Assembly (NCBI GenBank): GCA_003554785.1
Contig: PWHG01000067.1
Coordinates: 1 to 51,425, forward strand
Direction: 5' to 3'
From: Candidatus Falkowiibacteriota bacterium
Lineage (GTDB): Bacteria > Patescibacteriota > Patescibacteriia > Patescibacteriales > UBA12465
DNA length: 51,425 nt
Below are positions 8,073 through 16,008 of this stretch, piece after piece (the first letter of the stretch is position 1; each line of letters opens with the position of its first letter). Made by a program: the position numbers and the translations under genes. The notes under the pieces were generated by a model. It had not been told where the DNA came from. It made no database searches and was given only the letters and a program-made list of their open reading frames with translations.

Positions 8073-9241
8073 ATAAAATTGTAGAAAAATTAAAGGAAAT
8101 AACTAAAAATTCCCCTAAATCTCCAGGTGTATATTTTTGGCTGGATGAAAATGGTAAGAGCATATATATTGGCAGAGCTAATAATTTAAAACAAAGATTA
8201 AATCAATATTGGCAAAAAAATCTGGATTCAAAAAGTCAGGAAATGGTAAAGAATGCCTATAATTTAAAATATATTGAAACTGAGACAATCCTTGAATCAA
8301 TAATACTTGAAGCAGCAAATATAAAAAAATATTGGCCTCTATACAATATTCGAGATCGTGATAATCGTTCCTTTATTTATATAATAATTGATAAAAATAA
8401 GTTTCCTAAAATTAATTTAATCAGAGAAAGACAATTAAATAAATTAAATAAAGACGATTTCTATATTTATGGCCCTTATCAATCCTATCGTTTAATAAAT
8501 ACCGCTTTAAAGTTAATTAGAAAAATTTTTCCCTATAGCCTATGCCAGCCCGATAGTGGAAAGCCTTGTTTTGATAGACAAATTGGACTTTGTCCGGGAG
8601 TATGTGTTTCTGAGATAAGTAGTGCTGAGTACAAAAAAAATATAAGAAATATAAAACTTCTTTTAAGTGGTCAAAAAGATAAATTGATTGAAAAACTTAA
8701 AAAAGATAATCCGGAAAAAATTAAGTCTCTTGCTCATATCCAGGAAGTATCACTGCTACAAAAAGAAGATGATTTAAAAGATTTTGCTTTTAAACGAATT
8801 GAGGCTTATGACATCTCTCACTGGCAAGGAAAAAATCCCTATGGAGCCATGGTGGTAATGGAGAATGGGAAAATAAAAAATTCTGACTATCGCTTATTTA
8901 AAATCAAACAAGAAAACAATAAAAATGATGAAGCTTCACTGCTGGAAGTTTTATCTAGAAGACTTAGTCACCATGAATGGAATTACCCGGATTTAATTGT
9001 TATTGATGGCGGTTTTCCACAAGTATATTTTTTAGAAAGAAACTTAAAAGAAATAAATACTAATATCAGCATCGTTGGTTTATCAAAATATCAAAAGGAT
9101 AAATTAGTATTTGCTAAAAATTTATCTGATGATATAAAAAAAACCATCAAGAAAAATAAAGAGCAATTAATTACTCTACGAGATGAAGCCCACCGTTTTT
9201 CTAATTATGGCAGAAAGAGAAGTTTAAAAAGACTTGACTAA
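8066..9241 (+). CDS. uvrC: excinuclease ABC subunit C, lacking UVR and HhH domains
   Basis: The dual-incision nuclease of nucleotide excision repair. The N-terminal GIY-YIG domain (about residues 16-96; GVYFWLDENGKSIYIGRANN) and a Cys-rich segment (PCFDRQIGLCPGVC) are present. The C-terminal RNase H-like domain keeps its expected catalytic residues: D249 (YDIS), D288 (NDEAS), D314 (VIDGG) and H376 (RDEAHRF). At 391 residues it is far shorter than typical UvrC (about 600). The UVR helical hairpin expected between residues 200 and 245 is reduced to a short linker, and the C-terminal helix-hairpin-helix DNA-binding domain is absent because the frame ends just after RDEAHRF. No plus-strand promoter is obvious. 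Confidence 0.93.
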   Translation: MSNKIVEKLKEITKNSPKSPGVYFWLDENGKSIYIGRANNLKQRLNQYWQKNLDSKSQEMVKNAYNLKYIETETILESIILEAANIKKYWPLYNIRDRDNRSFIYIIIDKNKFPKINLIRERQLNKLNKDDFYIYGPYQSYRLINTALKLIRKIFPYSLCQPDSGKPCFDRQIGLCPGVCVSEISSAEYKKNIRNIKLLLSGQKDKLIEKLKKDNPEKIKSLAHIQEVSLLQKEDDLKDFAFKRIEAYDISHWQGKNPYGAMVVMENGKIKNSDYRLFKIKQENNKNDEASLLEVLSRRLSHHEWNYPDLIVIDGGFPQVYFLERNLKEINTNISIVGLSKYQKDKLVFAKNLSDDIKKTIKKNKEQLITLRDEAHRFSNYGRKRSLKRLD

Positions 9242-9261
9242 TTTTTATTTTTTGCTAATAT
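9234..9261 (+). promoter_or_regulatory. promoter of the rplJ-rplL operon
   Basis: -35 TTGACT (9234-9239) overlaps the last codons of uvrC. After 16 bases comes -10 TAATAT (9256-9261), preceded by TGC. Transcription would start just before the L10 leader. Confidence 0.55.
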
Positions 9262-9277
9262 ATACTTACAATTAATC

Positions 9278-9358
9278 ATTACCGCAGACCGCAAGCATTA
9301 AATAAGTCTTGCCGAGGTTATAAATTAACTTTTATCTGTGGTAATGCACAGATTTTTT
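9278..9358 (+). promoter_or_regulatory. ribosomal protein L10 leader with overlapping terminator
   Basis: The segment has the conserved features of the L10 leader: a closing stem ATTACCGCAGA (9278-9288) with TCTGTGGTAAT (9335-9345), and the internal motifs CCGCAAGC and CTTGCCGAGGTTA that form the L10-binding part. The 3' strand of the closing stem can instead pair downstream: ATCTGTG (9334-9340) with CACAGAT (9347-9353), followed by TTTTTT (9353-9358), an intrinsic terminator. The two folds are mutually exclusive. In Bacillus subtilis the L10(L12)4 complex controls rplJL by attenuation at this kind of leader; the layout suggests the same here. Confidence 0.85.
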
Positions 9359-9370
9359 AATATAAATAAT

Positions 9371-9901
9371 ATGCCAAAAACTAAAAATGAAAAAAAAGAA
9401 ATTTTAAAAAACTTAGAAGATAAAATTTCTCAATCTAAATCAATAATTTTTGCCGGTTTTGATTCCTTGGAAGTAAAAGAGAATGAAGAATTAAGAGAGA
9501 AATTAAGACAAGAAAATAGTGAGTATTTAGTGGCTAAAAAAACTTTAATAAAATTAGCTTTTGAAAAACAAGGGATTAAAAATCTAGATGTTGATAGTTT
9601 AACTGGAAAAGTAGCAGCTGTATTTGCTTATGGAGATGAAATTTCCCCAGCTAAAACTATTGAGAAATTTAGAAAAAATAAAGAAGATAAATTATATTTT
9701 CTTGGCGGACTTTTAGAAGGAGAAATGATAAGCCAAGAAAAAGTAGATGCTTTAGCTAAACTTCCAAGCAGAGAAGAGTTATATGCCAAAATTGTCGGTT
9801 CAATTAACTCACCAATTTCAGGTCTTGTAAATGCGTTGGCAGGTAATTTACGTAATTTAGTTTATGCTTTAAAAGCTATTGAAGAACAAAAAAATAATTA
9901 A
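9371..9901 (+). CDS. rplJ: 50S ribosomal protein L10
   Basis: L10 forms the base of the ribosomal stalk and binds L7/L12 dimers. The product starting MPKTKNEKKEILKNLEDK has 176 residues, within the usual range, with the N-terminal rRNA-binding domain (SIIFAGFDSLEVKENEELREKLR, YLVAKKTLIKLAF) and the C-terminal helix that carries L12. An upstream in-frame GTG at 9338 is rejected because it lies inside the leader RNA; the ATG at 9371 is the start. Transcription is probably autoregulated through the L10 leader. rplL follows after 25 bases. Confidence 0.95.
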   Translation: MPKTKNEKKEILKNLEDKISQSKSIIFAGFDSLEVKENEELREKLRQENSEYLVAKKTLIKLAFEKQGIKNLDVDSLTGKVAAVFAYGDEISPAKTIEKFRKNKEDKLYFLGGLLEGEMISQEKVDALAKLPSREELYAKIVGSINSPISGLVNALAGNLRNLVYALKAIEEQKNN

Positions 9902-9926
9902 TTAATAAAATAATAATTTTAAAATT

Positions 9927-10349
9927 ATGTCTGAAGAAAAAAAAGAAGAAGGCACTACAGAAAATGTAGAAGTGCCTAAAAAATTTAAATCATTAGTTGA
10001 AGAAATTGAAAAAATGTCAGTTCTTGATTTAGCTGAATTTGTTAAAATTTTAGAAGATAAATTTGGCGTATCTGCTTCTGCTCCAGCAATGATGGCTGCT
10101 CCTCAAGGAAATGGTCAAGAAGAAGCAGCTCCAGAAAAAGATAGTTTTGACATTGAAATTAGTGAAAGTGGAAGTAATAAAATCAATGTTATTAAAGCTG
10201 TTAGAGAGATCACTGAGATGGGCTTAAAAGAAGCTAAAGACTTAGTTGACTCTGCACCTAAAGTATTGAAGGAAGAAGTTAAAAAAGAAGAAGCTGAAGA
10301 AATTAAAGCTAAACTAGAAGAAGCTGGCGCTAAAGTAACTTTAAAGTAA
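9927..10349 (+). CDS. rplL: 50S ribosomal protein L7/L12
   Basis: The multi-copy stalk protein that recruits and stimulates translational GTPases. The 140 residues comprise an acidic N-terminal extension of about 15 residues, the dimerisation domain ([25 protein letters not shown]), an Ala/Pro/Gly-rich hinge, and the conserved C-terminal domain ([23 protein letters not shown] ending [12 protein letters not shown]). It is a little longer than the usual 120-130 residues because of the N-terminal extension. It is the last gene of the rplJL unit, followed by a strong terminator. Confidence 0.96.
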   Translation: MSEEKKEEGTTENVEVPKKFKSLVEEIEKMSVLDLAEFVKILEDKFGVSASAPAMMAAPQGNGQEEAAPEKDSFDIEISESGSNKINVIKAVREITEMGLKEAKDLVDSAPKVLKEEVKKEEAEEIKAKLEEAGAKVTLK

Positions 10350-10371
10350 ATTATTACTTTAAAAGCATAAC

Positions 10372-10400
10372 AAAAATCATCGCGTTTGCGATGATTTTTT
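10372..10400 (+). terminator. terminator of rplJL
   Basis: AAAAATCATCGC (10372-10383), loop GTTT, then GCGATGATTTTTT (10388-10400): a 12-base stem ending in a T-run. The A-run on the left arm would also let it stop the convergent gene at 10431. Confidence 0.9.
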
Positions 10401-10430
10401 GTATTTAAAATTATTTATATTAAAACTTTT

Positions 10431-12725
10431 CTAAAAGGAAAAACTATAAATCTTTGTATCTGATAAAAGATAAACTCTTTCTAATTGATGATCAATGCTT
10501 AAATCAAAAACATCTTCTAGGTCGGGGAATTGATATTGAGACTCAAAGCTACCATCGTAATTATATTTTACTAAGCGCAAACTTTGTCTATCAAATATAT
10601 ATAAGCTATTTTCATTGGTAATTAATTTACTAGCACTATTTAAAGGTGGGTCAATATTATCTAAATTAAAGTCATCATCATTTTCTCCAAGATATAGTCT
10701 TAAAATATTTGCATCATTTTCTAAAACCCAAATTTCAGCAGTTACTGCCATATCTATTGCTGAGGAAAGATTAACATCTTCTTGCAACCAGTTACTAAAT
10801 TGCTCGAAGGAGTTAGCAGGAGAATGTCGAAAAATACTATTTTCAGCTGAATGAAGACTATACAACAAATCATTTACCTCATAAATATCTAAGGCATTGG
10901 TTTTTTTATCAACCAAACCAGAAACAGCTATGTTTTCATACTGACCATCAATATCAACTTGAACTATATTCTCATCATCTAAATAATTTATTTTGTCATC
11001 ATAGACAAAAGGAATTTCTAAATTTAAATCTCCACTAGTATTAATTAAAGTAGATGAAGTTTCTTTTTCATCACTATTGTAAATATAGATAATTTTTCCA
11101 GCTGGATCACTAACATATAAATTATTATCAATTATTGATAAATTTCTAGGCTCAGCTGAAGAGTTTAAGTCAACAGTATCAAATAATTTTTCCGGTTCAT
11201 TAATTATAGTTAACTTTTGAATTTCCCGCCTTGATTCTTGCAAATTATTTTGCCAAGTTGTCAAAAGTTCTTCTTGCTCTTCATTTAATGCTTCAAGTTC
11301 AGAGATTTCATCACTAATTTCACCTATAATTAACTTAGCTCCGTCTTCATTGTCATATAATAAATAACTTTCAATTAAATCATATCGATCTTGAATTTCT
11401 TCAATTGTAGCCATAAATTGTTCATTGTGCTCTTGCAATCTTTTTTGACGATTAGTAATTGATATACTAATAATTAAAACAATTAATAATAATGCGACAG
11501 AAATAATTAGTAATTTTCGTTTAGGGTGTAAAGTTTTGAAATTTTTAAAAATATCAGTAAATGAATTTGACCAAAAATTAGGAGTAAATAAATTGACAAT
11601 AAAATTTTTAATGGTTTTAATAAATTTAAAAAACAGGGAACTAGATTTAACCACTTCAATTTTAGTTTTAATGTCAATGCTTGATTTAGGGTCACTAGAA
11701 TTGTCAACTACCTCTTTTTTTTGCTCTTTAGTTTTTTCAACAGCTTGTTTTACCTTTTTATCTTTAATTTTAAGAAAAGGAAATAATTTTTTGAAAAAAT
11801 TAGAAATTTTTGATAAAAAATCATCAAAATTATTTTTAAATTTTGACTTATCAAAAAAACCAGTAGGGGACAACATATCCTCAGTTTTTCTTTCTGTGTG
11901 TTTTAAAGTAGAAATTGAGCTTTGAGCCGATAAATTTTCTAATATTTCTTCTTTTTCATCTTGCTCACTTAAACCTAAGGTATTTTTAATAATAATTCCC
12001 AAAAAGGGAGCATACGAATTAACTTTAGCTAATGATTGTTTCATTTGCTCAGTAGCTACCATTGGAGGTAACTTACTAATAATTAAAACCATCTCTTTTG
12101 TAGACAAATATTCAGGTAAATTTTCATTGGTAAAGAAAAAATAGGAAGCACTAGGAATTTCACCACTAACTACAGAAGAAAATATTTTAAAATTTTTCAT
12201 TCGTTCACTCACTACTTGCTCATCCTCTTGATCTTGATAATCACTTCTTTCAACATCAGAAGCACTGGATTCAACATTAATGATTTCATATTGATCAGCT
12301 TTCTTATAAATTAAATAAGCACGATTACGACCAAAGTTTGAAAAAAATAATTGATTTTCATAAATTAAGCCAATAGTAATATTAAAATCACTTGATTTAA
12401 CTCGGATATTTTCCGAAATTAAAAATTCCGATAAAGCTCGATTTAGTTTAGTTAAAAAAGCTTCAAAAATATTTTCCAGTTTTAAACCTTCTATTTTATC
12501 TCGTAAAAATATTTTTTCGTCTTGATAATAATATTGATCAATACCATTTATTAAAAAATCATATATTTTCTTAGCGTCAGCTTTTTTTGCCTCTAACTCA
12601 AAGAGGATAAATACTTTACCGGCAACTTGTTGAGTTAGGTTATCTGGTTGAGCTACATACACCTCTCGATGGCCACTTGAGCTTTTAGCCAGGTTGAGCA
12701 TTAAGGAAGAAATTTTATGATACAT
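10431..12725 (-). CDS. membrane protein with PP2C-like N-terminus and extracytoplasmic propeller
   Basis: A 764-residue protein of unknown role. Residues 1-260 resemble the PP2C phosphatase fold (ITIGLIYENQLFFSNFGRNRAYLIYKK), but the usual GDSR is FGRNR and I see no clear acidic metal cluster, so catalysis is doubtful. A charged Lys/Glu/Ser-rich linker follows (about 260-445), then one membrane segment near 450-470, a coiled coil (about 475-560) and a C-terminal region whose repeated strands (YVSDPAGKIIYIYN, LYIFDRQSLRLVKYNYDGSF) suggest a beta-propeller. The topology implies a cytoplasmic sensor or pseudo-phosphatase linked to an outside propeller. It is divergent from the winged-helix gene. 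Confidence 0.6.
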   Translation of the reverse strand: MYHKISSLMLNLAKSSSGHREVYVAQPDNLTQQVAGKVFILFELEAKKADAKKIYDFLINGIDQYYYQDEKIFLRDKIEGLKLENIFEAFLTKLNRALSEFLISENIRVKSSDFNITIGLIYENQLFFSNFGRNRAYLIYKKADQYEIINVESSASDVERSDYQDQEDEQVVSERMKNFKIFSSVVSGEIPSASYFFFTNENLPEYLSTKEMVLIISKLPPMVATEQMKQSLAKVNSYAPFLGIIIKNTLGLSEQDEKEEILENLSAQSSISTLKHTERKTEDMLSPTGFFDKSKFKNNFDDFLSKISNFFKKLFPFLKIKDKKVKQAVEKTKEQKKEVVDNSSDPKSSIDIKTKIEVVKSSSLFFKFIKTIKNFIVNLFTPNFWSNSFTDIFKNFKTLHPKRKLLIISVALLLIVLIISISITNRQKRLQEHNEQFMATIEEIQDRYDLIESYLLYDNEDGAKLIIGEISDEISELEALNEEQEELLTTWQNNLQESRREIQKLTIINEPEKLFDTVDLNSSAEPRNLSIIDNNLYVSDPAGKIIYIYNSDEKETSSTLINTSGDLNLEIPFVYDDKINYLDDENIVQVDIDGQYENIAVSGLVDKKTNALDIYEVNDLLYSLHSAENSIFRHSPANSFEQFSNWLQEDVNLSSAIDMAVTAEIWVLENDANILRLYLGENDDDFNLDNIDPPLNSASKLITNENSLYIFDRQSLRLVKYNYDGSFESQYQFPDLEDVFDLSIDHQLERVYLLSDTKIYSFSF

Positions 12726-12748
12726 AAAAAAATATTAAAATTTTATAT

Positions 12749-12795
12749 TTGACTTGTGTCTATATATATTATACTATAAAATAAATAACAGTCAA
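12749..12795. promoter_or_regulatory. face-to-face overlapping divergent promoters
   Basis: Plus strand: -35 TTGACT (12749-12754) with TATACT at 12770-12775 (15-base spacer) or TACTAT at 12772-12777 (17-base spacer). Minus strand: -35 TTGACT (12790-12795), 16-base spacer, -10 TATAAT (12768-12773). The two -10 elements overlap, so the two polymerases would compete. The plus transcript would start near 12783, which rules out a TTG start at 12754 for the next gene. Confidence 0.6.
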
Positions 12796-12819
12796 AGACT
12801 TTTTAAATTTTATATAAAT

Positions 12820-13431
12820 ATGCTAGCAAAATTATTTGGCTCATTATGCCGAGTAAAAATATTAAAAACTTTTTTACTTAACTCCGACAAAAAGTTCTAC
12901 ACAAGACAGTTAGCAAGAGACTTAAATTTACAAGTAAATGCCGTTCGTCGAGAACTCAATAATTTAACTAAAATTGGTATAATTAAGCCAGAAAAAGACA
13001 CAGTCAAGGGAAGAAAATTTTTTTCTTGTGAAAAAAAATCCATACTTTTCAATGAATTAAAAGCTTTATTTTGCAAAGCTCAATTATTATCTTCACAAGA
13101 TTTTGTCGAGAACCTACAAAAAATGTATACACCAAAATTTATTATGTTGTGTGGTTTTTTTGTTGGTGATAGCAATGCTCAAACAGATTTATTCATTGTT
13201 GGAAACTTTAAAAAAAATCAAATTATAAAATTAATTTCTCAACTAGAAAAAGATGTTAATCGAGAAATTAACTATACTATAATGACTCAATCAGAGTTTA
13301 TATATCGTCGCCAAATTGTTGATAGATTTTTAAGTGATCTACTAAAAAGAAAGCATAAAATTATTGTTGGCCAAGAAATGCTAGAAGATGAAAAATTAGC
13401 AGAAGCCAACTCTAAGGTTCCGGTTAAATAA
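12820..13431 (+). CDS. winged-helix transcriptional regulator with C-terminal extra domain
   Basis: The product (203 residues, from MLAKLFGSLCRVKILKTFL) starts with an ArsR-like winged helix: KFYTRQLARDLNLQVNAVRRELNNL is the helix-turn-helix and the wing includes KPEKDTVKGRKFFS. The C-terminal half (MYTPKFIMLCGFFVGDSNAQTDLFIVG) resembles the nucleotidyltransferase-like domain seen in some such regulators, but without clear catalytic acidic pairs. The ATG at 12820 is chosen because an upstream TTG lies in the promoter. It is the first gene of a unit with DUF4012, a methyltransferase and a GHL15 protein, and may control that unit or the divergent gene. Confidence 0.72.
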   Translation: MLAKLFGSLCRVKILKTFLLNSDKKFYTRQLARDLNLQVNAVRRELNNLTKIGIIKPEKDTVKGRKFFSCEKKSILFNELKALFCKAQLLSSQDFVENLQKMYTPKFIMLCGFFVGDSNAQTDLFIVGNFKKNQIIKLISQLEKDVNREINYTIMTQSEFIYRRQIVDRFLSDLLKRKHKIIVGQEMLEDEKLAEANSKVPVK

Positions 13432-13435
13432 GTTT

Positions 13436-15292
13436 ATGTATACATTAAATCAAATACTTTCCTATATCTACAAGAGTCTAAAAATTCTTTTTATTATTTT
13501 GGGCTCTTTATTTGTTTTAACTCTTATTATCTTTTTAATTAATTTTAACAGTTGGCAATCAATTATAAAAAACAGCTATAGTGCTAGAGATAATCTCTAT
13601 TCTAGTTTATATAGTTTACTTGATTCTGATTTAAATAAAGCTCAAGAGCAAGCACAAATTGCTCAATATAATTTCAAGCAAACAAGCGCTGACATTGAAA
13701 ATATAAAAAATACTAATCCATTTTTTAGTCTTCCTTTTTTAAGAAAAGAAATAAATAATCTTAAAAGACTTAGTCAAACCGGTGAGCTTCTTAGCAATAG
13801 TTTTCTTTCCGCTAGTGATTTAATTTATCAACTTGAAGATACGGTTAAAGTCTTTAATCGTCCAGGATCATTTACACTTGAAGATAGAAAAAATTTAATT
13901 GCTTTTGGTTTTGAACATGAACCAGAATTAGCTGGTTTAAAAGCTAATCTTGATTTAGCTCTGTATAATTTAGATAAAATTGAAAATTCTTTTTTTACTC
14001 TTCCTATTGAAAATGAAATTACTAAATTAAAAACTCAACTAAATGAAACAGAAGTTTTATTAGCTCGAGCTTTACCAATACTTAGACTTTTACCCACTCT
14101 TGGTGGTTGGCCTGAGAGTAGTCATTTTTTAATCTTATTTCAAAACAATGATGAACTTAGACCAACTGGAGGCTTTATTGGCTCTTTGGCAACTTTGGAA
14201 GTTTCTGATTTAGGTGAAAACATTGATATGCAAGTTAGTGATGTCTATCACTATGATATGCCTTCAATAAAACATTTAGAGACTAATCCACCTGAGCCAA
14301 TTGCCAGATATATGGGCCTAAAAAATTGGTATTTAAGAGACTCAAATTGGTCTCCAGATTTTCCCACAAGTGCTAAATTTATTGAACAATTATTTTACCA
14401 GGAAAGCAGTTACGCAGATAAACAGTTTCATGATTTAGATGCAATTTTTGCAGTTACACCTCAGTTTGTAGCTAAATTAATTGAACTAACTGGTCCAATT
14501 GAACTAGATGGTGAAACCTATAATGCTAAAAACTTACAAGCTCTTTTACAATATCAAACTGGAATTGGTTACAGAGATGAAGATATTGAATCCTGGGATA
14601 GAAAAGATATTATTCAAGATTTAGCTATGATATTAAAAGATCGTTTAAAAAATATAAGTAATTTTCAAACTTTAGAATTATTTCAAATTCTTGACCAAGC
14701 AATTATAAAAAAAGATCTACAAGCCTATTTTACAAACCCACAAAATCAAAACTTAGCTCAAAGCTTAGAAGTTGATGGTAAAATAGCTTCAGTTGACCAT
14801 GATTACCTAATGATTGTTGATGCTAATCTAGCTGCTTTTAAAACTGATGCAGTAATGAGAAAAAATTGGTACTATAAATTAGAAAAAAGAGATAATGATT
14901 TAATCGCTAATTTATACCTGAATTATCAACATGACGGTGGATTTGATTGGCGAACCACTCGCTATCAAAGCTATACACGAATATTAACTCCAAAGGGAAG
15001 TCAATTGCTATCAATTGAAAATGCTTCTGATTTAAAAGTTGAAGACAACAATGAATTAAATAAAACAATTATTGGCTTTTATTTTTCCGTTGAACCAAGT
15101 CAAAGCAAACAAATTAAAATTTCCTATAAATTACCTGACAAAATAAAAAATCAGGTAGAAGATAATAACTATAAACTTTATCTACAAAGACAGGCCGGAA
15201 GTCGTATAAATTCTTTTAAATTTGAGTTCCTAAACCAACCACCATTGACAAATAAGTTAGAAAATGATAAGTTAATTAGAATCTTTAAATAA
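13436..15292 (+). CDS. DUF4012 domain membrane-anchored protein
   Basis: A 618-residue protein with one N-terminal membrane segment (about residues 15-36), a helical region (40-230), then the core that marks DUF4012: HFLILFQNNDELRPTGG, FIGSLATLEVSDL and the SPDFPTSAKFIEQLF segment. The bulk should lie outside the membrane. DUF4012 proteins are frequent in CPR bacteria and Gram-positives near polysaccharide genes, but their function is not established. It starts four bases after the regulator gene and is followed four bases later by a methyltransferase, so the three are almost certainly co-transcribed. Confidence 0.82.
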   Translation: MYTLNQILSYIYKSLKILFIILGSLFVLTLIIFLINFNSWQSIIKNSYSARDNLYSSLYSLLDSDLNKAQEQAQIAQYNFKQTSADIENIKNTNPFFSLPFLRKEINNLKRLSQTGELLSNSFLSASDLIYQLEDTVKVFNRPGSFTLEDRKNLIAFGFEHEPELAGLKANLDLALYNLDKIENSFFTLPIENEITKLKTQLNETEVLLARALPILRLLPTLGGWPESSHFLILFQNNDELRPTGGFIGSLATLEVSDLGENIDMQVSDVYHYDMPSIKHLETNPPEPIARYMGLKNWYLRDSNWSPDFPTSAKFIEQLFYQESSYADKQFHDLDAIFAVTPQFVAKLIELTGPIELDGETYNAKNLQALLQYQTGIGYRDEDIESWDRKDIIQDLAMILKDRLKNISNFQTLELFQILDQAIIKKDLQAYFTNPQNQNLAQSLEVDGKIASVDHDYLMIVDANLAAFKTDAVMRKNWYYKLEKRDNDLIANLYLNYQHDGGFDWRTTRYQSYTRILTPKGSQLLSIENASDLKVEDNNELNKTIIGFYFSVEPSQSKQIKISYKLPDKIKNQVEDNNYKLYLQRQAGSRINSFKFEFLNQPPLTNKLENDKLIRIFK

Positions 15293-15296
15293 GAAT

Positions 15297-15968
15297 ATGC
15301 AAACTAAAGCTGAAAAATATCTAATTAAAGTTATTTTAAAATTATTCAGAAAAATAGAAAATATCCCTTATATCATTAATTTAGGAGCTAGCAAAAGCAC
15401 AATTATTGAAGAGGCGATAATTAAAGAAAACTTTTTCTTTATTGAAGATCGCTGTGATATTGAGGATTGTAAAGTTAAGGCTGATTATGTAAAAAACTCA
15501 TATACTTGTCCACTAGAAAATATGGAAGTTATTTCCAGTAATCAATATGACCTCGCCTTTGCAAATTTTGTCTTTGAACATGTTGAAAATTCACAAAATG
15601 CAGTAAAAGAGATATTTAGAATATTAAAACCTAAAAGTAAGCTAGTAATTAGCCTATCAAACCCTCAAGCTCCTGAATTTATATTAGCTAAATACACACC
15701 AACTAGTTTTCATCAGTTATTTAGAAAAAAAGGGCACGATAGCGCTCATCCAGTAAAATACAGCTACAAAAGTATTAATAACTTAAAGAAAATATTTAAG
15801 GAAAATAGCTTTAAGTTAATAGAAGAGAAGAGGTTTGCTTTCACCTATGGTTATTTATATAGATTTTTTATTATTAACTATTTAAGCTTAGTTTATGATA
15901 AATTACTTGAAATACTTAGATTAGAGAAAATTAAAAGTCACGTAGTTTTAGTACTTGAAAAAAATTAA
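15297..15968 (+). CDS. SAM-dependent methyltransferase, class I
   Basis: A 223-residue protein with a Rossmann-fold methyltransferase layout: an SAM-binding motif I variant (YIINLGASKST, residues 24-34), an acidic motif near residue 50-60, and the type-11 methyltransferase segment YDLAFANFVFEHVENSQNAVKEIFRILKPKSKLVIS. The glycine motif is degenerate (GAS rather than GxGxG). It sits in an envelope-related operon, so a sugar or lipid acceptor is plausible, but the substrate cannot be read from the sequence. It lies four bases after the DUF4012 gene. Confidence 0.72.
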   Translation: MQTKAEKYLIKVILKLFRKIENIPYIINLGASKSTIIEEAIIKENFFFIEDRCDIEDCKVKADYVKNSYTCPLENMEVISSNQYDLAFANFVFEHVENSQNAVKEIFRILKPKSKLVISLSNPQAPEFILAKYTPTSFHQLFRKKGHDSAHPVKYSYKSINNLKKIFKENSFKLIEEKRFAFTYGYLYRFFIINYLSLVYDKLLEILRLEKIKSHVVLVLEKN

Positions 15969-16008
15969 ATTAAAATAAATTAATTGTACATTCAAAAAAA
16001 ATTGAAAA

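Noticed and set aside
9338-9370. Upstream in-frame start for rplJ
   Set aside because: It is within the L10 leader closing stem and adds residues atypical for L10.
12754-12819. Longer N-terminus for the winged-helix regulator from a TTG
   Set aside because: The TTG overlaps the -35 element and lies upstream of the expected transcription start.
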